A DNA stretch of 64,000 nucleotides from Henricia sp. BOLD:AAB3569 (Eukaryota > Echinodermata > Asteroidea > Spinulosida > Echinasteridae), in NCBI GenBank assembly GCA_037783545.1, contig JBBELK010000062.1, forward strand, positions 558,001 to 622,000, given 5' to 3'. A program made the translations under genes and the position numbers. Under the pieces are notes generated by a model. The model saw only the letters and a program-made list of their open reading frames with translations. It was not told the origin of the DNA and searched no databases. Positions 32,819 to 52,257 of this stretch are shown here, in pieces (position 1 is the stretch's first letter; each line of letters begins with the position of its first letter).

Positions 32819-34213
32819 AACATCACAAACCGGCTCTTTTCAGAGCCACCACAACCTTCAAAAAGAGATATTTCGTTGAAGCCGTTTACTTAGCTTTTAC
32901 TTGGGATACATTGGGATTAAGTTGGGATAAATTAAAGTACAACATACAACTCCGGTGCAGTTATAAGAGGCATGTGTTTTGGGAAAAATTAATCCGTGTA
33001 AATTGGGCATTTGGGTGCCAAACTGTTAAATCTGTTAGAGAAAATGGTACTGAAGCAAGATCCTAGCCTGCGCGCACGCAATCTTAAGAATCTGCGGTGA
33101 ACACGGGCGAAAGTTGCCCCAGTTAGACTTTGGGTGGAAGGATAAATGTGGGGCGTGACCGCAGCATGCAAGTAACTGTAGGGGCGTTCAAGATGCTCAC
33201 ACCGTGTAACAGGGGGTTTGCAACACCGGGGGAATCCCCAGAAGGTGCGAAACAAACGACACATGGTTTCGCATTGAATTATAAGAACACCGCTAAAAAA
33301 TTAAGCCGGCGCCACGCAAAAATAGTTGCCTTAAAGTACCGCAATAAACTTTGTCAATGCCCACAGACATCTAATTATTAAGCCCTATTCCCTATGATTC
33401 TGTGTCATAAACCTGTGTTTTTCTTCGCACTCACGTCACGATTCCAAACTGTATGCCAGGTTTTACTAGGTGACGTCATTACACCGAGCTTTACACCACC
33501 GGCAAGCTCGGGTAGTCACTATGAGCAACTAACAATGGAAATTGGGCCCAATGGTTTGTGCCCAATTTCCATTGTTAGTTGCTCACAGTGAGTGGTGGCT
33601 GCCACCTGCAGTGGGCAGACTCGTGTATTACGTGATGGCTAAACGAACGCTCGGGTGTAAGAACGCCCCTTGTATGAAGCGCGCCACCACGGGTTTGGCG
33701 CGTAATTACGCTGGCCGGCCGGACTCGATTACACGAGCGTACACTGACATGTCCACGCCCAAGTACACGGAAACTAAATTTTGAGAAATAATCATAAGAT
33801 GTTTTTTTTTTTTCGAATTGTTTGCATAGGTTGAGCGGGGCAGGGCTTATGTGACGACCGACTTGTAAATTATTTCCCACGTTGCTTTAGATTGGGCGCT
33901 TTGGGGCTACAAAAATGAACTGAAATGGACATGAATCATTATGGCTGACTCCAGGTTAACCTTTTGACGCTGGAAGACGTTTAATCACGCCAGGATTTCC
34001 GCGTCGATGTAGCAGAGGACTTAAATTTTGGCTCTTCGTAATTAAATCTGAGCTCTTTGCACAATGAGCATAATATATAAAAGCAAAATAAATAAAATGT
34101 GTAAAAAGTCTGAAAATGATCAAGATAATTTATAAGGCAGACAATCAAATCTCTTTCTTGAAATTGTTGTGGCTCTGAAAAGAGCCGTTTTTGGTTCGTT
34201 AGTAGGTCGACCC
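32819..34213. other. U14 spacer (no gene)
   Basis: Consensus; large hairpin 33517-33590. Confidence 0.88.
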
Positions 34214-34878
<665 letters not shown>

Positions 34879-35247
34879 ATGGGACCCAAACCAAGCGGAA
34901 AGGGATCTAAAAAGGCTGGCATGGCCAAGGGAGCACCCCGCACCGACAAAAAGAGAAAGCGGCGTAGAAAGGAGAGCTACGGTCTTTACATTTACAAAGT
35001 CATGAAACAGGTCCACCCTGACACCAGCATCTCCAGCCGTGCCATGGGCATCATGAACAGCTTCGTCAATGACATCTTTGAGCGCATCGCAGCTGAGGGT
35101 TCCCGCCTGGCGCACTACAACAAAAAATCCACCATCTCCAGTCGGGAGGTGCAGACTGCCGTCCGTCTCCTACTACCTGGCGAGCTGGCCAAACACGCCG
35201 TTAGCGAAGGTACCAAGGCTGTCACCAAGTATACAACCTCAAAGTAG
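34879..35247 (+). CDS. H2B: Histone H2B (U15)
   Basis: Intact 122-aa copy; stem-loop 35261-35276. Confidence 0.96.
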   Translation: MGPKPSGKGSKKAGMAKGAPRTDKKRKRRRKESYGLYIYKVMKQVHPDTSISSRAMGIMNSFVNDIFERIAAEGSRLAHYNKKSTISSREVQTAVRLLLPGELAKHAVSEGTKAVTKYTTSK

Positions 35248-36642
35248 AACATCACAAACCGGCTCTTTTCAGAGCCACCACAACCTTCAAAAAGAGATAT
35301 TTCGTTGAAGCCGTTTACTTAGCTTTTACTTGGGATACATTGGGATTAAGTTGGGATAAATTAAAGTACAACATACAACTCCGGTGCAGTTATAAGAGGC
35401 ATGTGTTTTGGGAAAAATTAATCCGTGTAAATTGGGCATTTGGGTGCCAAACTGTTAAATCTGTTAGAGAAAATGGTACTGAAGCAAGATCCTAGCCTGC
35501 GCGCACGCAATCTTAAGAATCTGCGGTGAACACGGGCGAAAGTTGCCCCAGTTAGACTTTGGGTGGAAGGATAAATGTGGGGCGTGACCGCAGCATGCAA
35601 GTAACTGTAGGGGCGTTCAAGATGCTCACACCGTGTAACAGGGGGTTTGCAACACCGGGGGAATCCCCAGAAGGTGCGAAACAAACGACACATGGTTTCG
35701 CATTGAATTATAAGAACACCGCTAAAAAATTAAGCCGGCGCCACGCAAAAATAGTTGCCTTAAAGTACCGCAATAAACTTTGTCAATGCCCACAGACATC
35801 TAATTATTAAGCCCTATTCCCTATGATTCTGTGTCATAAACCTGTGTTTTTCTTCGCACTCACGTCACGATTCCAAACTGTATGCCAGGTTTTACTAGGT
35901 GACGTCATTACACCGAGCTTTACACCACCGGCAAGCTCGGGTAGTCACTATGAGCAACTAACAATGGAAATTGGGCCCAATGGTTTGTGCCCAATTTCCA
36001 TTGTTAGTTGCTCACAGTGAGTGGTGGCTGCCACCTGCAGTGGGCAGACTCGTGTATTACGTGATGGCTAAACGAACGCTCGGGTGTAAGAACGCCCCTT
36101 GTATGAAGCGCGCCACCACGGGTTTGGCGCGTAATTACGCTGGCCGGCCGGACTCGATTACACGAGCGTACACTGACATGTCCACGCCCAAGTACACGGA
36201 AACTAAATTTTGAGAAATAATCATAAGATGTTTTTTTTTTTTCGAATTGTTTGCATAGGTTGAGCGGGGCAGGGCTTATGTGACGACCGACTTGTAAATT
36301 ATTTCCCACGTTGCTTTAGATTGGGCGCTTTGGGGCTACAAAAATGAACTGAAATGGACATGAATCATTATGGCTGACTCCAGGTTAACCTTTTGACGCT
36401 GGAAGACGTTTAATCACGCCAGGATTTCCGCGTCGATGTAGCAGAGGACTTAAATTTTGGCTCTTCGTAATTAAATCTGAGCTCTTTGCACAATGAGCAT
36501 AATATATAAAAGCAAAATAAATAAAATGTGTAAAAAGTCTGAAAATGATCAAGATAATTTATAAGGCAGACAATCAAATCTCTTTCTTGAAATTGTTGTG
36601 GCTCTGAAAAGAGCCGTTTTTGGTTCGTTAGTAGGTCGACCC
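35248..36642. other. U15 spacer (no gene)
   Basis: Consensus; large hairpin 35946-36019. Confidence 0.88.
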
Positions 36643-37308
<666 letters not shown>

Positions 37309-37677
37309 ATGGGACCCAAACCAAGCGGAAAGGGATCTAAAAAGGCTGGCATGGCCAAGGGAGCACCCCGCACCGACAAAAAGAGAAAGCGGCGTAGAAA
37401 GGAGAGCTACGGTCTTTACATTTACAAAGTCATGAAACAGGTCCACCCTGACACCAGCATCTCCAGCCGTGCCATGGGCATCATGAACAGCTTCGTCAAT
37501 GACATCTTTGAGCGCATCGCAGCTGAGGGTTCCCGCCTGGCGCACTACAACAAAAAATCCACCATCTCCAGTCGGGAGGTGCAGACTGCCGTCCGTCTCC
37601 TACTACCTGGCGAGCTGGCCAAACACGCCGTTAGCGAAGGTACCAAGGCTGTCACCAAGTATACAACCTCAAAGTAG
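37309..37677 (+). CDS. H2B: Histone H2B (U16)
   Basis: Intact 122-aa copy; stem-loop 37691-37706. Confidence 0.96.
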   Translation: MGPKPSGKGSKKAGMAKGAPRTDKKRKRRRKESYGLYIYKVMKQVHPDTSISSRAMGIMNSFVNDIFERIAAEGSRLAHYNKKSTISSREVQTAVRLLLPGELAKHAVSEGTKAVTKYTTSK

Positions 37678-39072
37678 AACATCACAAACCGGCTCTTTTC
37701 AGAGCCACCACAACCTTCAAAAAGAGATATTTCGTTGAAGCCGTTTACTTAGCTTTTACTTGGGATACATTGGGATTAAGTTGGGATAAATTAAAGTACA
37801 ACATACAACTCCGGTGCAGTTATAAGAGGCATGTGTTTTGGGAAAAATTAATCCGTGTAAATTGGGCATTTGGGTGCCAAACTGTTAAATCTGTTAGAGA
37901 AAATGGTACTGAAGCAAGATCCTAGCCTGCGCGCACGCAATCTTAAGAATCTGCGGTGAACACGGGCGAAAGTTGCCCCAGTTAGACTTTGGGTGGAAGG
38001 ATAAATGTGGGGCGTGACCGCAGCATGCAAGTAACTGTAGGGGCGTTCAAGATGCTCACACCGTGTAACAGGGGGTTTGCAACACCGGGGGAATCCCCAG
38101 AAGGTGCGAAACAAACGACACATGGTTTCGCATTGAATTATAAGAACACCGCTAAAAAATTAAGCCGGCGCCACGCAAAAATAGTTGCCTTAAAGTACCG
38201 CAATAAACTTTGTCAATGCCCACAGACATCTAATTATTAAGCCCTATTCCCTATGATTCTGTGTCATAAACCTGTGTTTTTCTTCGCACTCACGTCACGA
38301 TTCCAAACTGTATGCCAGGTTTTACTAGGTGACGTCATTACACCGAGCTTTACACCACCGGCAAGCTCGGGTAGTCACTATGAGCAACTAACAATGGAAA
38401 TTGGGCCCAATGGTTTGTGCCCAATTTCCATTGTTAGTTGCTCACAGTGAGTGGTGGCTGCCACCTGCAGTGGGCAGACTCGTGTATTACGTGATGGCTA
38501 AACGAACGCTCGGGTGTAAGAACGCCCCTTGTATGAAGCGCGCCACCACGGGTTTGGCGCGTAATTACGCTGGCCGGCCGGACTCGATTACACGAGCGTA
38601 CACTGACATGTCCACGCCCAAGTACACGGAAACTAAATTTTGAGAAATAATCATAAGATGTTTTTTTTTTTTCGAATTGTTTGCATAGGTTGAGCGGGGC
38701 AGGGCTTATGTGACGACCGACTTGTAAATTATTTCCCACGTTGCTTTAGATTGGGCGCTTTGGGGCTACAAAAATGAACTGAAATGGACATGAATCATTA
38801 TGGCTGACTCCAGGTTAACCTTTTGACGCTGGAAGACGTTTAATCACGCCAGGATTTCCGCGTCGATGTAGCAGAGGACTTAAATTTTGGCTCTTCGTAA
38901 TTAAATCTGAGCTCTTTGCACAATGAGCATAATATATAAAAGCAAAATAAATAAAATGTGTAAAAAGTCTGAAAATGATCAAGATAATTTATAAGGCAGA
39001 CAATCAAATCTCTTTCTTGAAATTGTTGTGGCTCTGAAAAGAGCCGTTTTTGGTTCGTTAGTAGGTCGACCC
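37678..39072. other. U16 spacer (no gene)
   Basis: Consensus; large hairpin 38376-38449. Confidence 0.88.
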
Positions 39073-39738
<666 letters not shown>

Positions 39739-40107
39739 ATGGGACCCAAACCAAGCGGAAAGGGATCTAAAAAGGCTGGCATGGCCAAGGGAGCACCCCG
39801 CACCGACAAAAAGAGAAAGCGGCGTAGAAAGGAGAGCTACGGTCTTTACATTTACAAAGTCATGAAACAGGTCCACCCTGACACCAGCATCTCCAGCCGT
39901 GCCATGGGCATCATGAACAGCTTCGTCAATGACATCTTTGAGCGCATCGCAGCTGAGGGTTCCCGCCTGGCGCACTACAACAAAAAATCCACCATCTCCA
40001 GTCGGGAGGTGCAGACTGCCGTCCGTCTCCTACTACCTGGCGAGCTGGCCAAACACGCCGTTAGCGAAGGTACCAAGGCTGTCACCAAGTATACAACCTC
40101 AAAGTAG
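39739..40107 (+). CDS. H2B: Histone H2B (U17)
   Basis: Intact 122-aa copy; stem-loop 40121-40136. Confidence 0.96.
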   Translation: MGPKPSGKGSKKAGMAKGAPRTDKKRKRRRKESYGLYIYKVMKQVHPDTSISSRAMGIMNSFVNDIFERIAAEGSRLAHYNKKSTISSREVQTAVRLLLPGELAKHAVSEGTKAVTKYTTSK

Positions 40108-41502
40108 AACATCACAAACCGGCTCTTTTCAGAGCCACCACAACCTTCAAAAAGAGATATTTCGTTGAAGCCGTTTACTTAGCTTTTACTTGGGATACAT
40201 TGGGATTAAGTTGGGATAAATTAAAGTACAACATACAACTCCGGTGCAGTTATAAGAGGCATGTGTTTTGGGAAAAATTAATCCGTGTAAATTGGGCATT
40301 TGGGTGCCAAACTGTTAAATCTGTTAGAGAAAATGGTACTGAAGCAAGATCCTAGCCTGCGCGCACGCAATCTTAAGAATCTGCGGTGAACACGGGCGAA
40401 AGTTGCCCCAGTTAGACTTTGGGTGGAAGGATAAATGTGGGGCGTGACCGCAGCATGCAAGTAACTGTAGGGGCGTTCAAGATGCTCACACCGTGTAACA
40501 GGGGGTTTGCAACACCGGGGGAATCCCCAGAAGGTGCGAAACAAACGACACATGGTTTCGCATTGAATTATAAGAACACCGCTAAAAAATTAAGCCGGCG
40601 CCACGCAAAAATAGTTGCCTTAAAGTACCGCAATAAACTTTGTCAATGCCCACAGACATCTAATTATTAAGCCCTATTCCCTATGATTCTGTGTCATAAA
40701 CCTGTGTTTTTCTTCGCACTCACGTCACGATTCCAAACTGTATGCCAGGTTTTACTAGGTGACGTCATTACACCGAGCTTTACACCACCGGCAAGCTCGG
40801 GTAGTCACTATGAGCAACTAACAATGGAAATTGGGCCCAATGGTTTGTGCCCAATTTCCATTGTTAGTTGCTCACAGTGAGTGGTGGCTGCCACCTGCAG
40901 TGGGCAGACTCGTGTATTACGTGATGGCTAAACGAACGCTCGGGTGTAAGAACGCCCCTTGTATGAAGCGCGCCACCACGGGTTTGGCGCGTAATTACGC
41001 TGGCCGGCCGGACTCGATTACACGAGCGTACACTGACATGTCCACGCCCAAGTACACGGAAACTAAATTTTGAGAAATAATCATAAGATGTTTTTTTATT
41101 TTCGAATTGTTTGCATAGGTTGAGCGGGGCAGGGCTTATGTGACGACCGACTTGTAAATTATTTCCCACGTTGCTTTAGATTGGGCGCTTTGGGGCTACA
41201 AAAATGAACTGAAATGGACATGAATCATTATGGCTGACTCCAGGTTAACCTTTTGACGCTGGAAGACGTTTAATCACGCCAGGATTTCCGCGTCGATGTA
41301 GCAGAGGACTTAAATTTTGGCTCTTCGTAATTAAATCTGAGCTCTTTGCACAATGAGCATAATATATAAAAGCAAAATAAATAAAATGTGTAAAAAGTCT
41401 GAAAATGATCAAGATAATTTATAAGGCAGACAATCAAATCTCTTTCTTGAAATTGTTGTGGCTCTGAAAAGAGCCGTTTTTGGTTCGTTAGTAGGTCGAC
41501 CC
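40108..41502. other. U17 spacer (no gene)
   Basis: Poly-T tract interrupted by A at 41098. Large hairpin 40806-40879. Confidence 0.88.
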
Positions 41503-42168
<666 letters not shown>

Positions 42169-42537
42169 ATGGGACCCAAACCAAGCGGAAAGGGATCTAA
42201 AAAGGCTGGCATGGCCAAGGGAGCACCCCGCACCGACAAAAAGAGAAAGCGGCGTTGAAAGGAGAGCTACGGTCTTTACATTTACAAAGTCATGAAACAG
42301 GTCCACCCTGACACCAGCATCTCCAGCCGTGCCATGGGCATCATGAACAGCTTCGTCAATGACATCTTTGAGCGCATCGCAGCTGAGGGTTCCCGCCTGG
42401 CGCACTACAACAAAAAATCCACCATCTCCAGTCGGGAGGTGCAGACTGCCGTCCGTCTCCTACTACCTGGCGAGCTGGCCAAACACGCCGTTAGCGAAGG
42501 TACCAAGGCTGTCACCAAGTATACAACCTCAAAGTAG
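42169..42537 (+). pseudogene. H2B: Histone H2B, nonsense at codon 30 (U18)
   Basis: AGA to TGA (A-to-T at 42256) stops the protein after 29 residues, inside the basic patch and before the fold. The rest of the gene, the promoter and the stem-loop (42551-42566) are unchanged. Restart at Met42 (42292) would give 81 residues lacking the tail and the first fold helix. The allele recurs in U20. Confidence 0.95.
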
Positions 42538-43932
42538 AACATCACAAACCGGCTCTTTTCAGAGCCACCACAACCTTCAAAAAGAGATATTTCGTTGAAG
42601 CCGTTTACTTAGCTTTTACTTGGGATACATTGGGATTAAGTTGGGATAAATTAAAGTACAACATACAACTCCGGTGCAGTTATAAGAGGCATGTGTTTTG
42701 GGAAAAATTAATCCGTGTAAATTGGGCATTTGGGTGCCAAACTGTTAAATCTGTTAGAGAAAATGGTACTGAAGCAAGATCCTAGCCTGCGCGCACGCAA
42801 TCTTAAGAATCTGCGGTGAACACGGGCGAAAGTTGCCCCAGTTAGACTTTGGGTGGAAGGATAAATGTGGGGCGTGACCGCAGCATGCAAGTAACTGTAG
42901 GGGCGTTCAAGATGCTCACACCGTGTAACAGGGGGTTTGCAACACCGGGGGAATCCCCAGAAGGTGCGAAACAAACGACACATGGTTTCGCATTGAATTA
43001 TAAGAACACCGCTAAAAAATTAAGCCGGCGCCACGCAAAAATAGTTGCCTTAAAGTACCGCAATAAACTTTGTCAATGCCCACAGACATCTAATTATTAA
43101 GCCCTATTCCCTATGATTCTGTGTCATAAACCTGTGTTTTTCTTCGCACTCACGTCACGATTCCAAACTGTATGCCAGGTTTTACTAGGTGACGTCATTA
43201 CACCGAGCTTTACACCACCGGCAAGCTCGGGTAGTCACTATGAGCAACTAACAATGGAAATTGGGCCCAATGGTTTGTGCCCAATTTCCATTGTTAGTTG
43301 CTCACAGTGAGTGGTGGCTGCCACCTGCAGTGGGCAGACTCGTGTATTACGTGATGGCTAAACGAACGCTCGGGTGTAAGAACGCCCCTTGTATGAAGCG
43401 CGCCACCACGGGTTTGGCGCGTAATTACGCTGGCCGGCCGGACTCGATTACACGAGCGTACACTGACATGTCCACGCCCAAGTACACGGAAACTAAATTT
43501 TGAGAAATAATCATAAGATGTTTTTTTTTTTTCGAATTGTTTGCATAGGTTGAGCGGGGCAGGGCTTATGTGACGACCGACTTGTAAATTATTTCCCACG
43601 TTGCTTTAGATTGGGCGCTTTGGGGCTACAAAAATGAACTGAAATGGACATGAATCATTATGGCTGACTCCAGGTTAACCTTTTGACGCTGGAAGACGTT
43701 TAATCACGCCAGGATTTCCGCGTCGATGTAGCAGAGGACTTAAATTTTGGCTCTTCGTAATTAAATCTGAGCTCTTTGCACAATGAGCATAATATATAAA
43801 AGCAAAATAAATAAAATGTGTAAAAAGTCTGAAAATGATCAAGATAATTTATAAGGCAGACAATCAAATCTCTTTCTTGAAATTGTTGTGGCTCTGAAAA
43901 GAGCCGTTTTTGGTTCGTTAGTAGGTCGACCC
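42538..43932. other. U18 spacer (no gene)
   Basis: Consensus; large hairpin 43236-43309. Confidence 0.88.
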
Positions 43933-44598
<666 letters not shown>

Positions 44599-44967
44599 AT
44601 GGGACCCAAACCAAGCGGAAAGGGATCTAAAAAGGCTGGCATGGCCAAGGGAGCACCCCGCACCGACAAAAAGAGAAAGCGGCGTAGAAAGGAGAGCTAC
44701 GGTCTTTACATTTACAAAGTCATGAAACAGGTCCACCCTGACACCAGCATCTCCAGCCGTGCCATGGGCATCATGAACAGCTTCGTCAATGACATCTTTG
44801 AGCGCATCGCAGCTGAGGGTTCCCGCCTGGCGCACTACAACAAAAAATCCACCATCTCCAGTCGGGAGGTGCAGACTGCCGTCCGTCTCCTACTACCTGG
44901 CGAGCTGGCCAAACACGCCGTTAGCGAAGGTACCAAGGCTGTCACCAAGTATACAACCTCAAAGTAG
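44599..44967 (+). CDS. H2B: Histone H2B (U19)
   Basis: Intact 122-aa copy between the two R30-stop copies; stem-loop 44981-44996. Confidence 0.96.
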   Translation: MGPKPSGKGSKKAGMAKGAPRTDKKRKRRRKESYGLYIYKVMKQVHPDTSISSRAMGIMNSFVNDIFERIAAEGSRLAHYNKKSTISSREVQTAVRLLLPGELAKHAVSEGTKAVTKYTTSK

Positions 44968-46362
44968 AACATCACAAACCGGCTCTTTTCAGAGCCACCA
45001 CAACCTTCAAAAAGAGATATTTCGTTGAAGCCGTTTACTTAGCTTTTACTTGGGATACATTGGGATTAAGTTGGGATAAATTAAAGTACAACATACAACT
45101 CCGGTGCAGTTATAAGAGGCATGTGTTTTGGGAAAAATTAATCCGTGTAAATTGGGCATTTGGGTGCCAAACTGTTAAATCTGTTAGAGAAAATGGTACT
45201 GAAGCAAGATCCTAGCCTGCGCGCACGCAATCTTAAGAATCTGCGGTGAACACGGGCGAAAGTTGCCCCAGTTAGACTTTGGGTGGAAGGATAAATGTGG
45301 GGCGTGACCGCAGCATGCAAGTAACTGTAGGGGCGTTCAAGATGCTCACACCGTGTAACAGGGGGTTTGCAACACCGGGGGAATCCCCAGAAGGTGCGAA
45401 ACAAACGACACATGGTTTCGCATTGAATTATAAGAACACCGCTAAAAAATTAAGCCGGCGCCACGCAAAAATAGTTGCCTTAAAGTACCGCAATAAACTT
45501 TGTCAATGCCCACAGACATCTAATTATTAAGCCCTATTCCCTATGATTCTGTGTCATAAACCTGTGTTTTTCTTCGCACTCACGTCACGATTCCAAACTG
45601 TATGCCAGGTTTTACTAGGTGACGTCATTACACCGAGCTTTACACCACCGGCAAGCTCGGGTAGTCACTATGAGCAACTAACAATGGAAATTGGGCCCAA
45701 TGGTTTGTGCCCAATTTCCATTGTTAGTTGCTCACAGTGAGTGGTGGCTGCCACCTGCAGTGGGCAGACTCGTGTATTACGTGATGGCTAAACGAACGCT
45801 CGGGTGTAAGAACGCCCCTTGTATGAAGCGCGCCACCACGGGTTTGGCGCGTAATTACGCTGGCCGGCCGGACTCGATTACACGAGCGTACACTGACATG
45901 TCCACGCCCAAGTACACGGAAACTAAATTTTGAGAAATAATCATAAGATGTTTTTTTTTTTTCGAATTGTTTGCATAGGTTGAGCGGGGCAGGGCTTATG
46001 TGACGACCGACTTGTAAATTATTTCCCACGTTGCTTTAGATTGGGCGCTTTGGGGCTACAAAAATGAACTGAAATGGACATGAATCATTATGGCTGACTC
46101 CAGGTTAACCTTTTGACGCTGGAAGACGTTTAATCACGCCAGGATTTCCGCGTCGATGTAGCAGAGGACTTAAATTTTGGCTCTTCGTAATTAAATCTGA
46201 GCTCTTTGCACAATGAGCATAATATATAAAAGCAAAATAAATAAAATGTGTAAAAAGTCTGAAAATGATCAAGATAATTTATAAGGCAGACAATCAAATC
46301 TCTTTCTTGAAATTGTTGTGGCTCTGAAAAGAGCCGTTTTTGGTTCGTTAGTAGGTCGACCC
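44968..46362. other. U19 spacer (no gene)
   Basis: Consensus; large hairpin 45666-45739. Confidence 0.88.
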
Positions 46363-47028
<666 letters not shown>

Positions 47029-47397
47029 ATGGGACCCAAACCAAGCGGAAAGGGATCTAAAAAGGCTGGCATGGCCAAGGGAGCACCCCGCACCGACAAA
47101 AAGAGAAAGCGGCGTTGAAAGGAGAGCTACGGTCTTTACATTTACAAAGTCATGAAACAGGTCCACCCTGACACCAGCATCTCCAGCCGTGCCATGGGCA
47201 TCATGAACAGCTTCGTCAATGACATCTTTGAGCGCATCGCAGCTGAGGGTTCCCGCCTGGCGCACTACAACAAAAAATCCACCATCTCCAGTCGGGAGGT
47301 GCAGACTGCCGTCCGTCTCCTACTACCTGGCGAGCTGGCCAAACACGCCGTTAGCGAAGGTACCAAGGCTGTCACCAAGTATACAACCTCAAAGTAG
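47029..47397 (+). pseudogene. H2B: Histone H2B, nonsense at codon 30 (U20)
   Basis: Same TGA allele as U18 (47116), exactly 4,860 bp (two units) away. The promoter and stem-loop (47411-47426) are intact. Confidence 0.95.
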
Positions 47398-48792
47398 AAC
47401 ATCACAAACCGGCTCTTTTCAGAGCCACCACAACCTTCAAAAAGAGATATTTCGTTGAAGCCGTTTACTTAGCTTTTACTTGGGATACATTGGGATTAAG
47501 TTGGGATAAATTAAAGTACAACATACAACTCCGGTGCAGTTATAAGAGGCATGTGTTTTGGGAAAAATTAATCCGTGTAAATTGGGCATTTGGGTGCCAA
47601 ACTGTTAAATCTGTTAGAGAAAATGGTACTGAAGCAAGATCCTAGCCTGCGCGCACGCAATCTTAAGAATCTGCGGTGAACACGGGCGAAAGTTGCCCCA
47701 GTTAGACTTTGGGTGGAAGGATAAATGTGGGGCGTGACCGCAGCATGCAAGTAACTGTAGGGGCGTTCAAGATGCTCACACCGTGTAACAGGGGGTTTGC
47801 AACACCGGGGGAATCCCCAGAAGGTGCGAAACAAACGACACATGGTTTCGCATTGAATTATAAGAACACCGCTAAAAAATTAAGCCGGCGCCACGCAAAA
47901 ATAGTTGCCTTAAAGTACCGCAATAAACTTTGTCAATGCCCACAGACATCTAATTATTAAGCCCTATTCCCTATGATTCTGTGTCATAAACCTGTGTTTT
48001 TCTTCGCACTCACGTCACGATTCCAAACTGTATGCCAGGTTTTACTAGGTGACGTCATTACACCGAGCTTTACACCACCGGCAAGCTCGGGTAGTCACTA
48101 TGAGCAACTAACAATGGAAATTGGGCCCAATGGTTTGTGCCCAATTTCCATTGTTAGTTGCTCACAGTGAGTGGTGGCTGCCACCTGCAGTGGGCAGACT
48201 CGTGTATTACGTGATGGCTAAACGAACGCTCGGGTGTAAGAACGCCCCTTGTATGAAGCGCGCCACCACGGGTTTGGCGCGTAATTACGCTGGCCGGCCG
48301 GACTCGATTACACGAGCGTACACTGACATGTCCACGCCCAAGTACACGGAAACTAAATTTTGAGAAATAATCATAAGATGTTTTTTTTTTTTCGAATTGT
48401 TTGCATAGGTTGAGCGGGGCAGGGCTTATGTGACGACCGACTTGTAAATTATTTCCCACGTTGCTTTAGATTGGGCGCTTTGGGGCTACAAAAATGAACT
48501 GAAATGGACATGAATCATTATGGCTGACTCCAGGTTAACCTTTTGACGCTGGAAGACGTTTAATCACGCCAGGATTTCCGCGTCGATGTAGCAGAGGACT
48601 TAAATTTTGGCTCTTCGTAATTAAATCTGAGCTCTTTGCACAATGAGCATAATATATAAAAGCAAAATAAATAAAATGTGTAAAAAGTCTGAAAATGATC
48701 AAGATAATTTATAAGGCAGACAATCAAATCTCTTTCTTGAAATTGTTGTGGCTCTGAAAAGAGCCGTTTTTGGTTCGTTAGTAGGTCGACCC
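47398..48792. other. U20 spacer (no gene)
   Basis: Consensus; large hairpin 48096-48169. Confidence 0.88.
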
Positions 48793-49458
<666 letters not shown>

Positions 49459-49827
49459 ATGGGACCCAAACCAAGCGGAAAGGGATCTAAAAAGGCTGGC
49501 ATGGCCAAGGGAGCACCCCGCACCGACAAAAAGAGAAAGCGGCGTAGAAAGGAGAGCTACGGTCTTTACATTTACAAAGTCATGAAACAGGTCCACCCTG
49601 ACACCAGCATCTCCAGCCGTGCCATGGGCATCATGAACAGCTTCGTCAATGACATCTTTGAGCGCATCGCAGCTGAGGGTTCCCGCCTGGCGCACTACAA
49701 CAAAAAATCCACCATCTCCAGTCGGGAGGTGCAGACTGCCGTCCGTCTCCTACTACCTGGCGAGCTGGCCAAACACGCCGTTAGCGAAGGTACCAAGGCT
49801 GTCACCAAGTATACAACCTCAAAGTAG
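49459..49827 (+). CDS. H2B: Histone H2B (U21)
   Basis: Intact 122-aa copy; stem-loop 49841-49856. Confidence 0.96.
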   Translation: MGPKPSGKGSKKAGMAKGAPRTDKKRKRRRKESYGLYIYKVMKQVHPDTSISSRAMGIMNSFVNDIFERIAAEGSRLAHYNKKSTISSREVQTAVRLLLPGELAKHAVSEGTKAVTKYTTSK

Positions 49828-51222
49828 AACATCACAAACCGGCTCTTTTCAGAGCCACCACAACCTTCAAAAAGAGATATTTCGTTGAAGCCGTTTACTT
49901 AGCTTTTACTTGGGATACATTGGGATTAAGTTGGGATAAATTAAAGTACAACATACAACTCCGGTGCAGTTATAAGAGGCATGTGTTTTGGGAAAAATTA
50001 ATCCGTGTAAATTGGGCATTTGGGTGCCAAACTGTTAAATCTGTTAGAGAAAATGGTACTGAAGCAAGATCCTAGCCTGCGCGCACGCAATCTTAAGAAT
50101 CTGCGGTGAACACGGGCGAAAGTTGCCCCAGTTAGACTTTGGGTGGAAGGATAAATGTGGGGCGTGACCGCAGCATGCAAGTAACTGTAGGGGCGTTCAA
50201 GATGCTCACACCGTGTAACAGGGGGTTTGCAACACCGGGGGAATCCCCAGAAGGTGCGAAACAAACGACACATGGTTTCGCATTGAATTATAAGAACACC
50301 GCTAAAAAATTAAGCCGGCGCCACGCAAAAATAGTTGCCTTAAAGTACCGCAATAAACTTTGTCAATGCCCACAGACATCTAATTATTAAGCCCTATTCC
50401 CTATGATTCTGTGTCATAAACCTGTGTTTTTCTTCGCACTCACGTCACGATTCCAAACTGTATGCCAGGTTTTACTAGGTGACGTCATTACACCGAGCTT
50501 TACACCACCGGCAAGCTCGGGTAGTCACTATGAGCAACTAACAATGGAAATTGGGCCCAATGGTTTGTGCCCAATTTCCATTGTTAGTTGCTCACAGTGA
50601 GTGGTGGCTGCCACCTGCAGTGGGCAGACTCGTGTATTACGTGATGGCTAAACGAACGCTCGGGTGTAAGAACGCCCCTTGTATGAAGCGCGCCACCACG
50701 GGTTTGGCGCGTAATTACGCTGGCCGGCCGGACTCGATTACACGAGCGTACACTGACATGTCCACGCCCAAGTACACGGAAACTAAATTTTGAGAAATAA
50801 TCATAAGATGTTTTTTTTTTTTCGAATTGTTTGCATAGGTTGAGCGGGGCAGGGCTTATGTGACGACCGACTTGTAAATTATTTCCCACGTTGCTTTAGA
50901 TTGGGCGCTTTGGGGCTACAAAAATGAACTGAAATGGACATGAATCATTATGGCTGACTCCAGGTTAACCTTTTGACGCTGGAAGACGTTTAATCACGCC
51001 AGGATTTCCGCGTCGATGTAGCAGAGGACTTAAATTTTGGCTCTTCGTAATTAAATCTGAGCTCTTTGCACAATGAGCATAATATATAAAAGCAAAATAA
51101 ATAAAATGTGTAAAAAGTCTGAAAATGATCAAGATAATTTATAAGGCAGACAATCAAATCTCTTTCTTGAAATTGTTGTGGCTCTGAAAAGAGCCGTTTT
51201 TGGTTCGTTAGTAGGTCGACCC
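49828..51222. other. U21 spacer (no gene)
   Basis: Consensus; large hairpin 50526-50599. Confidence 0.88.
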
Positions 51223-51888
<666 letters not shown>

Positions 51889-52257
51889 ATGGGACCCAAA
51901 CCAAGCGGAAAGGGATCTAAAAAGGCTGGCATGGCCAAGGGAGCACCCCGCACCGACAAAAAGAGAAAGCGGCGTAGAAAGGAGAGCTACGGTCTTTACA
52001 TTTACAAAGTCATGAAACAGGTCCACCCTGACACCAGCATCTCCAGCCGTGCCATGGGCATCATGAACAGCTTCGTCAATGACATCTTTGAGCGCATCGC
52101 AGCTGAGGGTTCCCGCCTGGCGCACTACAACAAAAAATCCACCATCTCCAGTCGGGAGGTGCAGACTGCCGTCCGTCTCCTACTACCTGGCGAGCTGGCC
52201 AAACACGCCGTTAGCGAAGGTGCCAAGGCTGTCACCAAGTATACAACCTCAAAGTAG
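51889..52257 (+). CDS. H2B: Histone H2B, T112A (U22)
   Basis: 122 aa with ACC to GCC at 52222, changing SEGTKAVTK to SEGAKAVTK in the C-terminal helix, five residues before the ubiquitinated Lys117. Thr is nearly invariant here in animal H2B. Stem-loop 52271-52286. Confidence 0.95.
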   Translation: MGPKPSGKGSKKAGMAKGAPRTDKKRKRRRKESYGLYIYKVMKQVHPDTSISSRAMGIMNSFVNDIFERIAAEGSRLAHYNKKSTISSREVQTAVRLLLPGELAKHAVSEGAKAVTKYTTSK